DNA of 13,097 bases from Acidobacteriota bacterium (GCA_013140875.1 JABFSB010000082.1:1-13097); one strand, 5' to 3'. Shown: positions 6,597-13,097, numbered from the stretch's first letter. The notes: a model not told the origin generated them from the letters alone. Numbers and translations: made by a program.

Positions 6597-6902
6597 ATGA
6601 AATTTCAATGGAGCTCTTCGAAAAATGCAGATAATCGCCGCAAGCATTTTCTTGATTTTGAGGACGCGTTTGAGATTTTCAAAGGGCCGATTCTTACGGA
6701 AGTTGACGATCGCGTTGACTACGGCGAAATACGAACAAAAGGAATCGGTTTTTTGCGCGAGATCGTTGTCGTCCTGATCTTCACGGAGCGCGAAGGTGAT
6801 ATAATACGAATAATATCTCTCAGAAAGGCAACGAAGTATGAACGAGAAAAATTCTACAAATTCCTCCAAGACAGATTGGGATCGATTGAGAACAATGTCT
6901 GA
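6597..6902 (+). CDS. brnT: BrnT family toxin (type II toxin-antitoxin, RelE-like ribonuclease fold)
   Basis: The 101-residue protein begins at ATG 6597 (MKFQWSSSKNADNRRKH), which matches the F-x-W-D-x-x-K-x-x-x-N-xx-KH start of BrnT proteins. The middle FEDAFEIFKGP and the C-terminal RIISLRKATKYEREKFY (71-87) are also family features; the arginines in this last block belong to the region needed for toxicity in characterised BrnT. BrnT is an mRNA-cleaving toxin that halts translation and is held inactive by BrnA. No Shine-Dalgarno site is evident and only 16 bp separate it from the previous gene, so its transcript probably starts upstream. It overlaps brnA by 65 bases in another frame. Hand counts of two 60-base lines here gave 22 G+C each, against 39 in a line of the preceding gene, consistent with acquisition. 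Confidence 0.88.
   Translation: MKFQWSSSKNADNRRKHFLDFEDAFEIFKGPILTEVDDRVDYGEIRTKGIGFLREIVVVLIFTEREGDIIRIISLRKATKYEREKFYKFLQDRLGSIENNV
6800..6805 (+). promoter_or_regulatory. Consensus -10 box inside brnT ahead of brnA
   Basis: TATAAT lies within brnT, 33 bases before the brnA start, in an imperfect dyad (GATAT at 6798-6802 and ATATC at 6813-6817). No convincing -35 box is at the right distance. It may give extra antitoxin transcription, or be chance within an AT-rich gene. Confidence 0.25.
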
Positions 6903-7101
6903 CGAAGATATTGATACTTCGGACATACCGGAACTTGACGAAGCCTTTTTTGCACAAGCAACGCTGAGGCTTCCTAAAGGCAAAGTTCCGGTTTTACTCA
7001 CGATGGATGAAGAAATTGCAGAATGGTTCCGGCGCCAGGAGGGCGATTTTCGGATCAACTTAAATAACGCTCTTCGGGACTACGCCGAATCACACCAGTA
7101 G
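6838..7101 (+). CDS. brnA: BrnA family antitoxin (ribbon-helix-helix)
   Basis: The 87-residue protein has the BrnA hallmark TDWDRLRTMSDEDIDTSDIP (12-31), then ELDEAFFAQATLRLPKGK and a C-terminal ribbon-helix-helix domain (about 49-84, VPVLLTMDEEIAEWFRRQ). BrnA binds and neutralises BrnT and represses the brnTA promoter as a DNA-binding dimer or complex. I choose ATG 6838 because AAAGG lies about 9 bases upstream and because BrnA proteins usually keep the W-x-x-L segment; ATG 6895 would lose it. The gene follows the toxin, the normal brnTA order. A longer than usual overlap with brnT (65 bases) means that translation of the two is linked in space. The next gene begins one base after its stop. 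Confidence 0.88.
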   Translation: MNEKNSTNSSKTDWDRLRTMSDEDIDTSDIPELDEAFFAQATLRLPKGKVPVLLTMDEEIAEWFRRQEGDFRINLNNALRDYAESHQ

Positions 7102-7102
7102 A

Positions 7103-8008
7103 GTGAAAAACGAAACTTTCCCCGAAATTCCACTTGAAGCCTGGCGGCCGACCAAGAATACTCTGCATCTTTACTTCCAGATCGTCGGCAAGATTCGCCT
7201 TGCGATGCACCCGCGTATCAACCACTGGTGGCATGTGCCGCTTTATGTGACGCCGCGCGGGGTATCGACTCATACGATTCCGTATACCGGCGGCAATTTT
7301 GAGATCGAATTCGATTTTAACGAGCACGTGCTGCGGATCAGCACCAGCGATAAACAGGTAGAAGACTTTGCTCTCTACGACGGCCTGACGGTCGCCGATT
7401 TCTATAACAGTCTTTTTGCAAATCTCGCGAAACTCGGGATAGAGCCTCAGATCAAAGCGATACCGTATGAGGCGCCGTCGACGACTCCGTTTGCGGAAGA
7501 CACTGAGAATAAATCTTACGACAAAGAATACGTCGAACGTTTTCATCGAACGCTTGTGACGGTTGACGGCGTCCTCAACGAGTTTCGCGGCCGGTTCCTT
7601 GGCAAATCGACACCCGTGCACATGTTCTGGCATAGCTTCGACCTGGCCTTGACGCGTTTTTCCGGTAAACGCGTTCCTCCACGCGAAGGCGCCGGAATGG
7701 TCGAGCGCGAGGCGTATTCTCACGAGGTGATCAGCTTCGGCTTCTGGTTCGGCGACGACCGCGTTCCGGCACCGGCGTTCTATTCGTACGCCGCTCCCGA
7801 ACCGGCCGGCCTTGCCGACGAACCGCTCTCGCCGGCTGATGCAAAATGGGCTGAATCCAACGGAGCCCATCTTGCCCTGTTAATGTACGAGGACGTTCGG
7901 ACACAGGAAAATGCGAGCGAGGCGGTTCTCGACTTTCTCGAATCGGCTTATCAGGCCGGAGCAAATCAGGCAGGCTGGGACGCGAAGGAACTCAAGGCAT
8001 TCGCCTAG
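7103..8008 (+). CDS. DUF5996 family protein
   Basis: The 301-residue product starts at GTG 7103, a single base after the brnA stop, with no clear ribosome site; translation is probably coupled to brnA. The N-terminus PLEAWRPTKNTLHLYFQIVGKIRLA is the family signature, followed by NHWWHVPLYVTPRG (40-53), TPVHMFWHSFDLALTRFSG (about 170-188) and a histidine and tryptophan rich core. The C-terminal part HEVISFGFWFGDDRVPAPAFYSYAAP also fits. There is no signal peptide or membrane segment. The function of this family is not known to me. Its stop overlaps by CTAG (8005-8008) the stop of the convergent tetR gene. The DUF5996 gene has the G+C-rich character of the flanks, unlike brnTA, so the pair may have been inserted ahead of it. 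Confidence 0.88.
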   Translation: MKNETFPEIPLEAWRPTKNTLHLYFQIVGKIRLAMHPRINHWWHVPLYVTPRGVSTHTIPYTGGNFEIEFDFNEHVLRISTSDKQVEDFALYDGLTVADFYNSLFANLAKLGIEPQIKAIPYEAPSTTPFAEDTENKSYDKEYVERFHRTLVTVDGVLNEFRGRFLGKSTPVHMFWHSFDLALTRFSGKRVPPREGAGMVEREAYSHEVISFGFWFGDDRVPAPAFYSYAAPEPAGLADEPLSPADAKWAESNGAHLALLMYEDVRTQENASEAVLDFLESAYQAGANQAGWDAKELKAFA

Positions 8009-8589
8009 CGGAGCAATCCTTTTTTTAGAAAACTTTTCATACGCTCGACATAATTATCGACCGTCCAGCCGCAGTCGATCGTCAGCCGCTCCCAATTTTG
8101 TATCGAAAGCATCGTCCACATCAGATCGACCGCTTCCTCCACGTTCCATTCAGACGAAAGCAGGCCTTCGTGCTCGATCGTTTCGATCGTCCGGCGGCAG
8201 CCGTCGCGTATTGAGTTCATTCGATCGTCCCACGCGGCCGCGACCGCTTCGTCGGTATCCCGAGCCGCGAGCAGGGCCTTTGCGACCCCGTAGATCATCG
8301 GAATATAGTTTCCCCAGAATTCGACGAAGCTTTCCAAAATTTCTACGCCCGTCCGTGCCTCGCGAAAATCTTTTAACCTTTCATTCAGATCGTGGGTGTC
8401 GTCAAGGAGCCGCACCGCCGCGATCATTAATTCTCCTCTTGACGGAAAGTGTAGATAAACGGCCTGCCGCGAAACGCCGGCCGCCTTTGCAATATCGGCC
8501 ATCCGAACGCCTTGCCCACTCGTCTTTAGCAGCAGCTTGGCTGCGGATTCAATAATTTTTTCTCGAGTGTCTGAATTTTTACTTGACAT
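8005..8589 (-). CDS. TetR/AcrR family transcriptional repressor
   Basis: The 194-residue protein has an N-terminal TetR helix-turn-helix (about 8-56) with REKIIESAAKLLL, VRMADIAKAAGVSRQAVYLHF and PSRGELMIAAV; the recognition helix is around VSRQAVYLHF. The C-terminal helical ligand-binding and dimerisation domain (about 60-190) has its own variable sequence and the ligand cannot be read from it. It is transcribed divergently from the oxidoreductase gene at 8659. Three palindromic sites fill the gap, one of them overlapping its own start codon, so it very likely represses both itself and the neighbouring pair and releases on binding a small molecule that the oxidoreductase system handles (inference). 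Confidence 0.93.
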   Translation of the reverse strand: MSSKNSDTREKIIESAAKLLLKTSGQGVRMADIAKAAGVSRQAVYLHFPSRGELMIAAVRLLDDTHDLNERLKDFREARTGVEILESFVEFWGNYIPMIYGVAKALLAARDTDEAVAAAWDDRMNSIRDGCRRTIETIEHEGLLSSEWNVEEAVDLMWTMLSIQNWERLTIDCGWTVDNYVERMKSFLKKGLLR

Positions 8590-8597
8590 GATGTAAA
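8583..8597. promoter_or_regulatory. TetR operator copy 1 (overlaps -35 box and tetR start)
   Basis: TTGACATGATGTAAA is an imperfect 15-bp palindrome (TTGACA-N3-TGTAAA). Its first six bases are a consensus -35 box for the plus-strand genes and it overlaps the tetR start codon (8587-8589). It matches the two downstream copies. Confidence 0.65.
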
Positions 8598-8611
8598 GCT
8601 TGTCATATTCT
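8583..8611 (+). promoter_or_regulatory. Promoter of the oxidoreductase-DUF1772 operon
   Basis: TTGACA (8583-8588), a 17-bp spacer and TATTCT (8606-8611) form a good sigma-70 promoter. The predicted start (about 8618) falls in operator copy 2, and the -35 is in copy 1, so a bound repressor would block RNA polymerase. The leader then carries AAGGAGA (8644-8650), a strong ribosome site 8 bases before the ATG at 8659. Confidence 0.6.
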
Positions 8612-8625
8612 TTACACTATGTCAA
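8611..8625. promoter_or_regulatory. TetR operator copy 2
   Basis: TTTACACTATGTCAA is an imperfect palindrome of the form TTTACA-N3-TGTCAA. Together with copy 3 it forms a larger 31-bp inverted repeat centred on C8626 with 14 of 15 positions matching. It overlaps the expected transcription start. Confidence 0.7.
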
Positions 8626-8626
8626 C

Positions 8627-8641
8627 TTGACACAGTGTAAA
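8627..8641. promoter_or_regulatory. TetR operator copy 3
   Basis: TTGACACAGTGTAAA repeats the layout of copy 1 and is the mirror of copy 2. Centres of the three copies are at 8590, 8618 and 8634, so copies 2 and 3 are 16 bp apart and copy 1 is 28 bp from copy 2. Confidence 0.7.
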
Positions 8642-8658
8642 GCAAGGAGAATAAGCCC

Positions 8659-9285
8659 ATGAAACTCGCAATATTCGGAGCAACGGGCGTCACGGGACGC
8701 GAACTCATCAGGCAGGCCTTGGAAGCCGGACATGAGGTGACAGCACTCGTCCGGACGCCATCAAAGGTCGATCAGAACGGTGAAAATCTGCATTTGATCC
8801 AGGGCGACGTGCTGGACGTGGCGGCGGTCGAGCGAACCGTCCGCGGGCAGGAAGCGGTACTTTGCGTACTTGGTGCGGGTCGCCAAGGCACTGTTCGCTC
8901 AGAAGGAACGCGCAATATCATTCGGGCAATGGAGAAAACTGATGTTCGTCGGTTTATCTGTCAGTCTTCGCTTGGCGTAGGCGACAGTCAGGGTAATCTT
9001 AACTTTTTTTGGAAATACCTGATGTTCGGGCTGCTGCTGCGTAAAGCTTACGCCGACCACGTGCGGCAGGAAGAATTCGTTATGCAGAGTAGTTTGGACT
9101 GGACCATAGTCCGCCCTGCGGCTTTTTCAAAAGGCCCCAGGACCGGAAATTACCGACACGGGTTCACCGCCGATGCAAAGGGCCTGACACTCAAAATCTC
9201 GCCGGCCGACATAGCGGATTTTCTGCTGAAGCAGTTGACCGACGACGACACATACCTTCGTAAATCACCCGGAATTTCTTACTAA
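8659..9285 (+). CDS. NAD(P)-binding oxidoreductase (atypical SDR, NmrA-like)
   Basis: The 208-residue protein has a Rossmann fold with the glycine-rich dinucleotide motif GATGVTG at residues 7-13, Arg32 after the second strand (ALVRTPSK, typical for NADP preference), QGDVLD (48-53), and VRRFICQSSLGVGD and WTIVRPAAFSKGP in the later part. The length and the absence of the YxxxK pair fit the short atypical SDR group of NAD(P)H-binding proteins such as flavin or quinone reductase-like members. The substrate is unknown. It is the first gene of a two-gene unit under TetR control and has a strong ribosome site. Genes of this pair type beside TetR regulators are often responsive to reactive or xenobiotic compounds, but nothing in the sequence fixes the inducer. 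Confidence 0.9.
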   Translation: MKLAIFGATGVTGRELIRQALEAGHEVTALVRTPSKVDQNGENLHLIQGDVLDVAAVERTVRGQEAVLCVLGAGRQGTVRSEGTRNIIRAMEKTDVRRFICQSSLGVGDSQGNLNFFWKYLMFGLLLRKAYADHVRQEEFVMQSSLDWTIVRPAAFSKGPRTGNYRHGFTADAKGLTLKISPADIADFLLKQLTDDDTYLRKSPGISY

Positions 9286-9298
9286 ATCAGGAGGCACT

Positions 9299-9799
9299 AT
9301 GACATTTTTAGACAGATTCGCATTTATACTTACCGTCATTGCCGCTTTCGGCAGCGGATTGATCGGTGGGGTGTTCTTTGTTTTTTCCGACACCATAATG
9401 AAGGCACTAGGGCGGCTTCCGGCAAATGAGGGAATGGCCGCAATGCAGCAGATAAACGTGGTGATCCTGAACCCGGTTTTTCTGGGTATCTTTATCGGTA
9501 CGGCTTTGTGCTCCGCGGCACTTGCGGTTTCAGGCATTGCCCGTCTGGGTCATCCGGGCTCGGGGTATTTGATCGCCGGTGCGGTACTCTTCGTTGTTGG
9601 AAGCTTGCTCCTGACGATGTTCCTGAATGTGCCGCTGAACAACGCTCTTATGGCAGCCGATCCGAGCAGTGCGGCCGGCCGCGAGGTATGGGATAAATAC
9701 CTGACCGACTGGACGTTTTGGAATCACGTCCGTACCATCGCATCGCTCTTGGCGTCGATCGCCTTCATCCTTGCTTCGAGTTCGGCATCGAAGCCATAG
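9299..9799 (+). CDS. DUF1772 (anthrone oxygenase-like) membrane protein
   Basis: The 166-residue protein has four hydrophobic helices: about 7-30, 53-75, 88-108 and 144-161. The GSGLIGGVFFVFSDTIMKAL start, NVPLNNAL (about 110-117) and WDKYLTDWTFWNHVRT (about 130-145) are DUF1772 family features. The family includes fungal anthrone oxygenases, but bacterial members are mostly of unknown activity. A perfect AGGAGG ribosome site (9288-9293) lies in the 13-bp gap after the oxidoreductase gene, so the two are translated from one message under the TetR regulator. Co-occurrence with a Rossmann oxidoreductase suggests a shared redox or detoxification role (inference). Confidence 0.9.
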   Translation: MTFLDRFAFILTVIAAFGSGLIGGVFFVFSDTIMKALGRLPANEGMAAMQQINVVILNPVFLGIFIGTALCSAALAVSGIARLGHPGSGYLIAGAVLFVVGSLLLTMFLNVPLNNALMAADPSSAAGREVWDKYLTDWTFWNHVRTIASLLASIAFILASSSASKP

Positions 9800-9811
9800 A
9801 TCAAGGCATTC

Positions 9812-11149
9812 TTACTTTTCTCCTTTATAGATCGCACCGTTTTTCATCACGAAAACGGTGCTTTCCATTAACTTGATGTTTTTTAAGGGGTCGCCGCTCA
9901 CGGCCACGATGTCGGCGGCCTTACCATTCGTAAGCGAGCCGTGAGTTTTATCGATCCCGAGCAGTTTTGCCCCGTTCATCGTGCCGGCGATAATCGCGTC
10001 CATCGAACTCATGCCGCCCCATTCGACCATTAGGGTAAACTCGTGAGCGTTTGTTCCATGCTGGATGACGCCGGCGTCAGTTCCGAGTGCTATCTTCACT
10101 TTGTTCGCCATGGCGAGCTTGATCGCATTTCGCATCGCGGCCGCGGCCAAGAGAGCTTTTTCCCCTCGAAAGCCTTTCAAGACGTTTGTCTTCGCCAATC
10201 GCTCTACAGTTTCGCCGGCCATCAGCGTCGGAACCAGAAATGTTCCTTTCTGCGCCATCAGCTTTGCGCCTTCTTCATCAAGAAACGAGCCATGTTCGAT
10301 TGAGGCAACACCCGCACGCGCGGCTATCTTGATGCCTTCGGTCCCGTGTGCATGGGCCGCCACTTTTCGCTCGAGTTTTTCAGCCTCTTCGACCATGGCT
10401 TTTAATTCCTCGAACGTGTACTGAGTCGCTCCGACGGCGTCGCCTTCGCTCAGAACACCGCCGGTCGCGCAAGTTTTAATCACATCGGCACCGTACTTCA
10501 CCTGATACCGCACGGCCGCCCGAACTTGTTCCGGCCCGTCGGCGATGCCGGTTTTATAATCGCCGTCCGCCGCACCGGGCTTATAGCCGTTCTCATCGCA
10601 GTGTCCGCCCGTTATTCCTATCGAGTGTCCCGCGGTCAAGATCCGCGGCCCGGGCGTCCAGCCTTCGTTGATCGCCTTTCGAAGGGCCATATCGTCAAAA
10701 TTCGGCGCCCCGACGTTCCTTATGGTCGTAAACCCCGCCATCAGCGTCCGCCGAGCGTTCTCGACCGCCAGGATCGCTCCGAACGAATCGTAATCGCGAA
10801 ATGCCGAATTCTGCTGCTCCGGATCGCCGAGCACGCGGCCGATAATGTGAGTGTGCGCGTCGATGAATCCCGGCATTAACGTCGCGTCGCCAAGATCGAT
10901 TGTTTTTGCACCCGCCGGAATCGTGATGCTCGCCAGCGGGCCGACCGCCATGATCTTGTCATCGCTGACGACAACCACACCGTTGCGGATCGGCGCTCCG
11001 CCGCGTCCATCAATGATCTGGGCCGCCTTTATTACGACAACGCCAGATCCTCGTCTTTCTCCCGGAGCACCAGGTTGCTGCGCGTCTAATGCCGAACAAA
11101 TCCCGAGAACGAAGGTGCACAACGCCGTAATTGAACGTAGGGTTACCAT
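9812..11149 (-). CDS. Exported metal-dependent amidohydrolase (imidazolonepropionase-like)
   Basis: The 445-residue protein has a signal peptide (1 to about 24, ending LDAQ) and an amidohydrolase-superfamily TIM barrel with a composite beta-sandwich. Metal ligands can be read: His99 and His101 in DAHTH, Lys225 in ADVIKTCATGG (probably carboxylated), His266/His268 in AAHAHG, His286 in EHGS, and Asp358 in GTDAG. A GTMNGAKLLG and GKAADIVAV ending closes the sandwich. This pattern fits the group that includes peptidases releasing C-terminal residues (Sgx9260 and Cc3125 type) rather than cytoplasmic HutI, and export fits scavenging of peptides or similar compounds; the substrate is inferred only. 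No classic ribosome site precedes the ATG, just an A-rich stretch. A TATAAT box lies 47 bases upstream. The gene is convergent with the DUF1772 gene. Confidence 0.9.
   Translation of the reverse strand: MVTLRSITALCTFVLGICSALDAQQPGAPGERRGSGVVVIKAAQIIDGRGGAPIRNGVVVVSDDKIMAVGPLASITIPAGAKTIDLGDATLMPGFIDAHTHIIGRVLGDPEQQNSAFRDYDSFGAILAVENARRTLMAGFTTIRNVGAPNFDDMALRKAINEGWTPGPRILTAGHSIGITGGHCDENGYKPGAADGDYKTGIADGPEQVRAAVRYQVKYGADVIKTCATGGVLSEGDAVGATQYTFEELKAMVEEAEKLERKVAAHAHGTEGIKIAARAGVASIEHGSFLDEEGAKLMAQKGTFLVPTLMAGETVERLAKTNVLKGFRGEKALLAAAAMRNAIKLAMANKVKIALGTDAGVIQHGTNAHEFTLMVEWGGMSSMDAIIAGTMNGAKLLGIDKTHGSLTNGKAADIVAVSGDPLKNIKLMESTVFVMKNGAIYKGEK
9834..9861 (+). terminator. Ten-bp hairpin at the convergent junction, possible terminator
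   Basis: GCACCGTTTT (9834-9843) and AAAACGGTGC (9852-9861) are exact inverted repeats with an 8-base loop, starting 35 bases after the DUF1772 stop and lying inside the 3' end of the amidohydrolase gene. On the plus strand only three Ts follow, so as an intrinsic terminator it is weak; as a rare coding-embedded stem it may still limit read-through. Confidence 0.4.
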
Positions 11150-11173
11150 AGTTTTTTTTCAGAATGCCGAATT

Positions 11174-11225
11174 TTGAGTCAGAAAATCTGAGCCGATTAT
11201 AGACACCTAAACGCCGGTCGTACAA
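11174..11225. promoter_or_regulatory. Overlapping divergent promoters of the amidohydrolase and aldolase genes
   Basis: On the minus strand TATAAT (11196-11201) is a perfect -10 for the amidohydrolase, with a weak -35 (TTGTAC, 11220-11225) at 18 bp. On the plus strand TTGAGT (11174-11179) and TATAGA (11198-11203), also 18 bp apart, could serve the aldolase gene. Both -10 boxes share the same TATA bases, so the two promoters would compete. The plus-strand call is the weaker. Confidence 0.4.
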
Positions 11226-11280
11226 ACCAGCACTCGCATCCCTGGCGAACCGGGTAAGACCTTGACCACTGAATAGAAGA

Positions 11281-11290
11281 AGGGAGAGGA
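11281..11290 (+). promoter_or_regulatory. Strong ribosome binding site supporting an upstream aldolase start
   Basis: AGGGAGAGGA ends 4 bases before ATG 11295, an ideal distance, while the ATG at 11382, where the family homology begins, has no such site. This decides the start choice for the aldolase in favour of 11295. Confidence 0.6.
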
Positions 11291-11294
11291 AAAG

Positions 11295-12410
11295 ATGCCG
11301 ACTCCAACTAAATCAGCTCCGTTTTTTGTTCGGAAGGCAAAACGTGGCAAAATTCAGGTATTTCGATTGCGAAATTCCCAAATGATAGATCTGCGCAGCG
11401 ACACGGTAACGAAACCGACTCCCGAAATGCGGGCCGCGATGGCCGCCGCCGAGGTAGGCGACGACGTGTACGGCGAAGACCCGACTGTGAATCGACTGCA
11501 GGAACGCGCCGCCGAGGTATTTGAAAAAGAAGCTGCTTTGTTCGTAGCTAGCGGTACGATGGGCAACCAGATCGCCGTCAAGGTTCATACGCGGCCGGGT
11601 GATGAAGTCATTATCGAGGCGCGAACTCATATTTATAATTATGAGCTGGGGATGGCGGGAATCCTTTCGGGAGTGACTTTTCGTACGATTCGCAGTGAAG
11701 CGGCGTCGGGTCATCTCACCTGGAAAGAGATCGCGGCAGCCTGTCGTTCCGGCGACGACCACTCGGCCCCGACGGGTCTTATCTGTCTTGAAAATACTCA
11801 TAACTTTGGCGGCGGAAGCGTGATGAACGCGGAACAATGCCGGGATATATGCGAAAATGCCGCCAAATTAGGTGTTTCTGTTCATATTGACGGCGCGCGG
11901 ATATTCAACGCCGCCGTCGCCATGGACACGGGTGTTGCGGAATTGACCCGCTATGCCGATTCGGTGCAGCTATGCCTTTCAAAAGGGCTGGGAGCTCCCG
12001 TCGGTTCGGTGCTGGTAGGAAGCCGCGACTTTATCAACGAAGCTCACCTTTGGCGAAAGCGGCTTGGCGGCGGAATGCGCCAGGCCGGCATCATCGCCGC
12101 CGCCGGATTGCTCGCTTTGGAAGACTCGCCTGAACGCCTTCACGAGGATCATGCAAAGGCAAAGGAACTTGCATTCGGCCTTGCCTCGCTGCCCGGCATT
12201 GCGATCGATCCGAAGTCCGTAATGACCAATATCGTGATCTTCGATGTTGCCGAAACGGGAAAAAGTCCGGCGCAGATATGTGACGGTTTGAAACGACACG
12301 GTGTGCTGGCCAGTGGTTTTGACACATCGATCCGAATGGTTACGCATCGCGATATCGGCCAAAACGACGTTGGCGTAGCGGTCAATATGATGAAACAGGT
12401 GCTAGTATAA
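11295..12410 (+). CDS. ltaE: Low-specificity threonine aldolase (PLP, fold type I)
   Basis: This enzyme splits threonine or allo-threonine to glycine and acetaldehyde. The family core begins at residue 30 ([16 protein letters not shown]), with [12 protein letters not shown] (55-66), the phosphate-binding SGTMGNQ (87-92), His112 stacking on PLP, the DGAR motif (Asp199, Arg202) and the Schiff-base Lys230 in [12 protein letters not shown]. With the upstream ATG at 11295 the product has 371 residues, including a 29-residue basic extension that family members usually lack. I keep it because of the strong ribosome site there; a start at 11382 (342 residues) is the alternative. The gene is divergent from the amidohydrolase. 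The next gene lies 70 bp downstream with no clear terminator between. Confidence 0.9.
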   Translation: MPTPTKSAPFFVRKAKRGKIQVFRLRNSQMIDLRSDTVTKPTPEMRAAMAAAEVGDDVYGEDPTVNRLQERAAEVFEKEAALFVASGTMGNQIAVKVHTRPGDEVIIEARTHIYNYELGMAGILSGVTFRTIRSEAASGHLTWKEIAAACRSGDDHSAPTGLICLENTHNFGGGSVMNAEQCRDICENAAKLGVSVHIDGARIFNAAVAMDTGVAELTRYADSVQLCLSKGLGAPVGSVLVGSRDFINEAHLWRKRLGGGMRQAGIIAAAGLLALEDSPERLHEDHAKAKELAFGLASLPGIAIDPKSVMTNIVIFDVAETGKSPAQICDGLKRHGVLASGFDTSIRMVTHRDIGQNDVGVAVNMMKQVLV

Positions 12411-12480
12411 AGTAAGAATTTTGCGTTTTCTTGTGTTTCACGCTCTTTACCCAAACAAACCATGCAAACACGAGACAAAA

Positions 12481-12831
12481 ATGAACATTGAACAACTTAG
12501 AGAAATATGTCTTTCGTTCCCTCACGTGACGGAAGATATCAAGTGGGGAAAGGACCTCTGCTTTTCGGTCGGCGGTAAAATGTTTTGTGCCATGGGAATG
12601 GACAAGGCCGAGGGCCAGATCTCATTTAAATGCACCCCGGAAAAATTTGCAGAGCTTGTCGAACGCAATGGCATCATTCCGGCACCTTACGTAGCTCGGT
12701 ATCACTGGGTTGCCGTCGAAGATTCGAAATCGCTCGATGAAGAAGAATTTGAAGATCTTATATCGAAATCCTACTTACTTGTTTTTGAGAATTTGCCGCA
12801 AAAAGACCGTAAGAATTTAGGTAAGAAATGA
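12481..12831 (+). CDS. MmcQ/YjbR family DNA-binding-fold protein
   Basis: The 116-residue protein starts at ATG 12481 ([19 protein letters not shown]), where the family pattern begins; an upstream TTG-initiated extension is rejected. Typical features are [17 protein letters not shown] (22-38), [22 protein letters not shown] (about 49-70) and HWVAVED, the core of the CyaY-like double-wing fold known as MmcQ/YjbR. The family is common in bacteria and its function is not established; DNA binding has been suggested from structure. The ribosome site is weak. Its stop TGA overlaps the ATG of the cytidylate kinase gene (ATGA at 12828-12831), so the two are translationally coupled. Confidence 0.9.
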   Translation: MNIEQLREICLSFPHVTEDIKWGKDLCFSVGGKMFCAMGMDKAEGQISFKCTPEKFAELVERNGIIPAPYVARYHWVAVEDSKSLDEEEFEDLISKSYLLVFENLPQKDRKNLGKK

Positions 12832-13097
12832 TCATCGCTATCGACGGGCCATCGGGCGCGGGTAAATCTACGCTCGGCAAAATGCTCGCGAAAGAGCTTG
12901 GGCTGCTTTATCTGGACACCGGGGCGATGTACCGCGCCGTGGCGTTGGCCGTTGTGAGCCAAACGATCGGCCTTGACGAGATGGACAAGGTGGCCGCCGC
13001 CGCCGAGGCCGCCCGGATCGAGTTGGTCGGCGAACCTGATGATCTTCAAATAATTCTCGACGGTAAAAACGTCTCGTCGGAAATTCGCACCCTGGAG
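12828..13097 (+). CDS. cmk: Cytidylate kinase, N-terminal 90 residues (cut by window edge)
   Basis: Translating from ATG 12828 gives [20 protein letters not shown] and so on for 90 codons without stop to the window end. The Walker A loop GPSGAGKST (7-15) and [14 protein letters not shown] (residues 28-41) are diagnostic of bacterial CMP/dCMP kinase, which phosphorylates CMP and dCMP with ATP in pyrimidine nucleotide recycling. The full protein should be about 220-230 residues, so roughly 60 percent is missing. It begins inside the stop of the MmcQ/YjbR gene by an ATGA overlap, pointing to a shared transcript. Confidence 0.95.
   Translation, partial: MIIAIDGPSGAGKSTLGKMLAKELGLLYLDTGAMYRAVALAVVSQTIGLDEMDKVAAAAEAARIELVGEPDDLQIILDGKNVSSEIRTLE

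Noticed and set aside
7055..7870. Long minus-strand open frame opposite DUF5996
   Set aside because: It is the shadow of a well-supported plus-strand gene; composition is arginine-rich and shows no domain.
12421..12480. TTG-initiated N-terminal extension of the MmcQ/YjbR gene
   Set aside because: No ribosome site and the family pattern begins at ATG 12481.
1..13097. tRNA, rRNA, CRISPR array or insertion sequence
   Set aside because: No cloverleaf, spaced repeat array, transposase motif or terminal repeats were seen on either strand.

Overview
The window carries about 17 protein-coding genes on both strands and no RNA genes, insertion sequences or CRISPR arrays that I can see. Coding density is high, G+C is moderate to high, and Shine-Dalgarno sites are usually of the AGGA/GAGG type. 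Several exported proteins occur in families that I associate with Acidobacteriota (Blastocatellia/Pyrinomonadales-like): an HtrA-type protease with a TPR tail, an exported thioredoxin-like protein with an SCANSR motif, an exported imidazolonepropionase-like amidohydrolase, and DUF5996. That placement is an inference from memory of gene families, not a computed result. The region looks like ordinary chromosome (rpiB, threonine aldolase, cmk) with one AT-rich accessory patch carrying a toxin-antitoxin pair.

Left part, minus strand (1-3604): a small conserved gene that needs two reading frames (1-381, probable one-base frameshift, running off the left edge); an exported trypsin-like protease with TPR repeats (674-2110), whose promoter is followed directly by a perfect 11-bp inverted repeat; and an exported thioredoxin-like protein with a CXXS motif (2327-3604).

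Middle (3744-5300): rpiB and a DoxX-like membrane protein as a two-gene plus-strand unit, convergent with a DUF2461 protein.

Plus-strand run 5401-8008: a UBP-type zinc finger protein, a ThuA/GATase-1-like protein, brnT, brnA and a DUF5996 protein. They are packed with gaps of 25, 16, -65 and 1 bp. The brnTA part is visibly AT-richer than the gene before it, and the DUF5996 gene starts one base after brnA stops.

Region 8005-9799: a TetR repressor divergent from an NAD(P)-binding oxidoreductase and a DUF1772 membrane protein. The 69-bp intergenic region holds three copies of a 15-bp palindromic element with consensus TTKACA-N3-TGTMAA. One copy contains a perfect TTGACA -35 box, so this reads as a self-contained TetR-controlled regulon.

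Right part: an exported metal-dependent amidohydrolase (9812-11149, minus), divergent from a threonine aldolase (11295-12410), then a MmcQ/YjbR protein (12481-12831) overlapping by ATGA the start of cytidylate kinase (from 12828, cut by the right edge).
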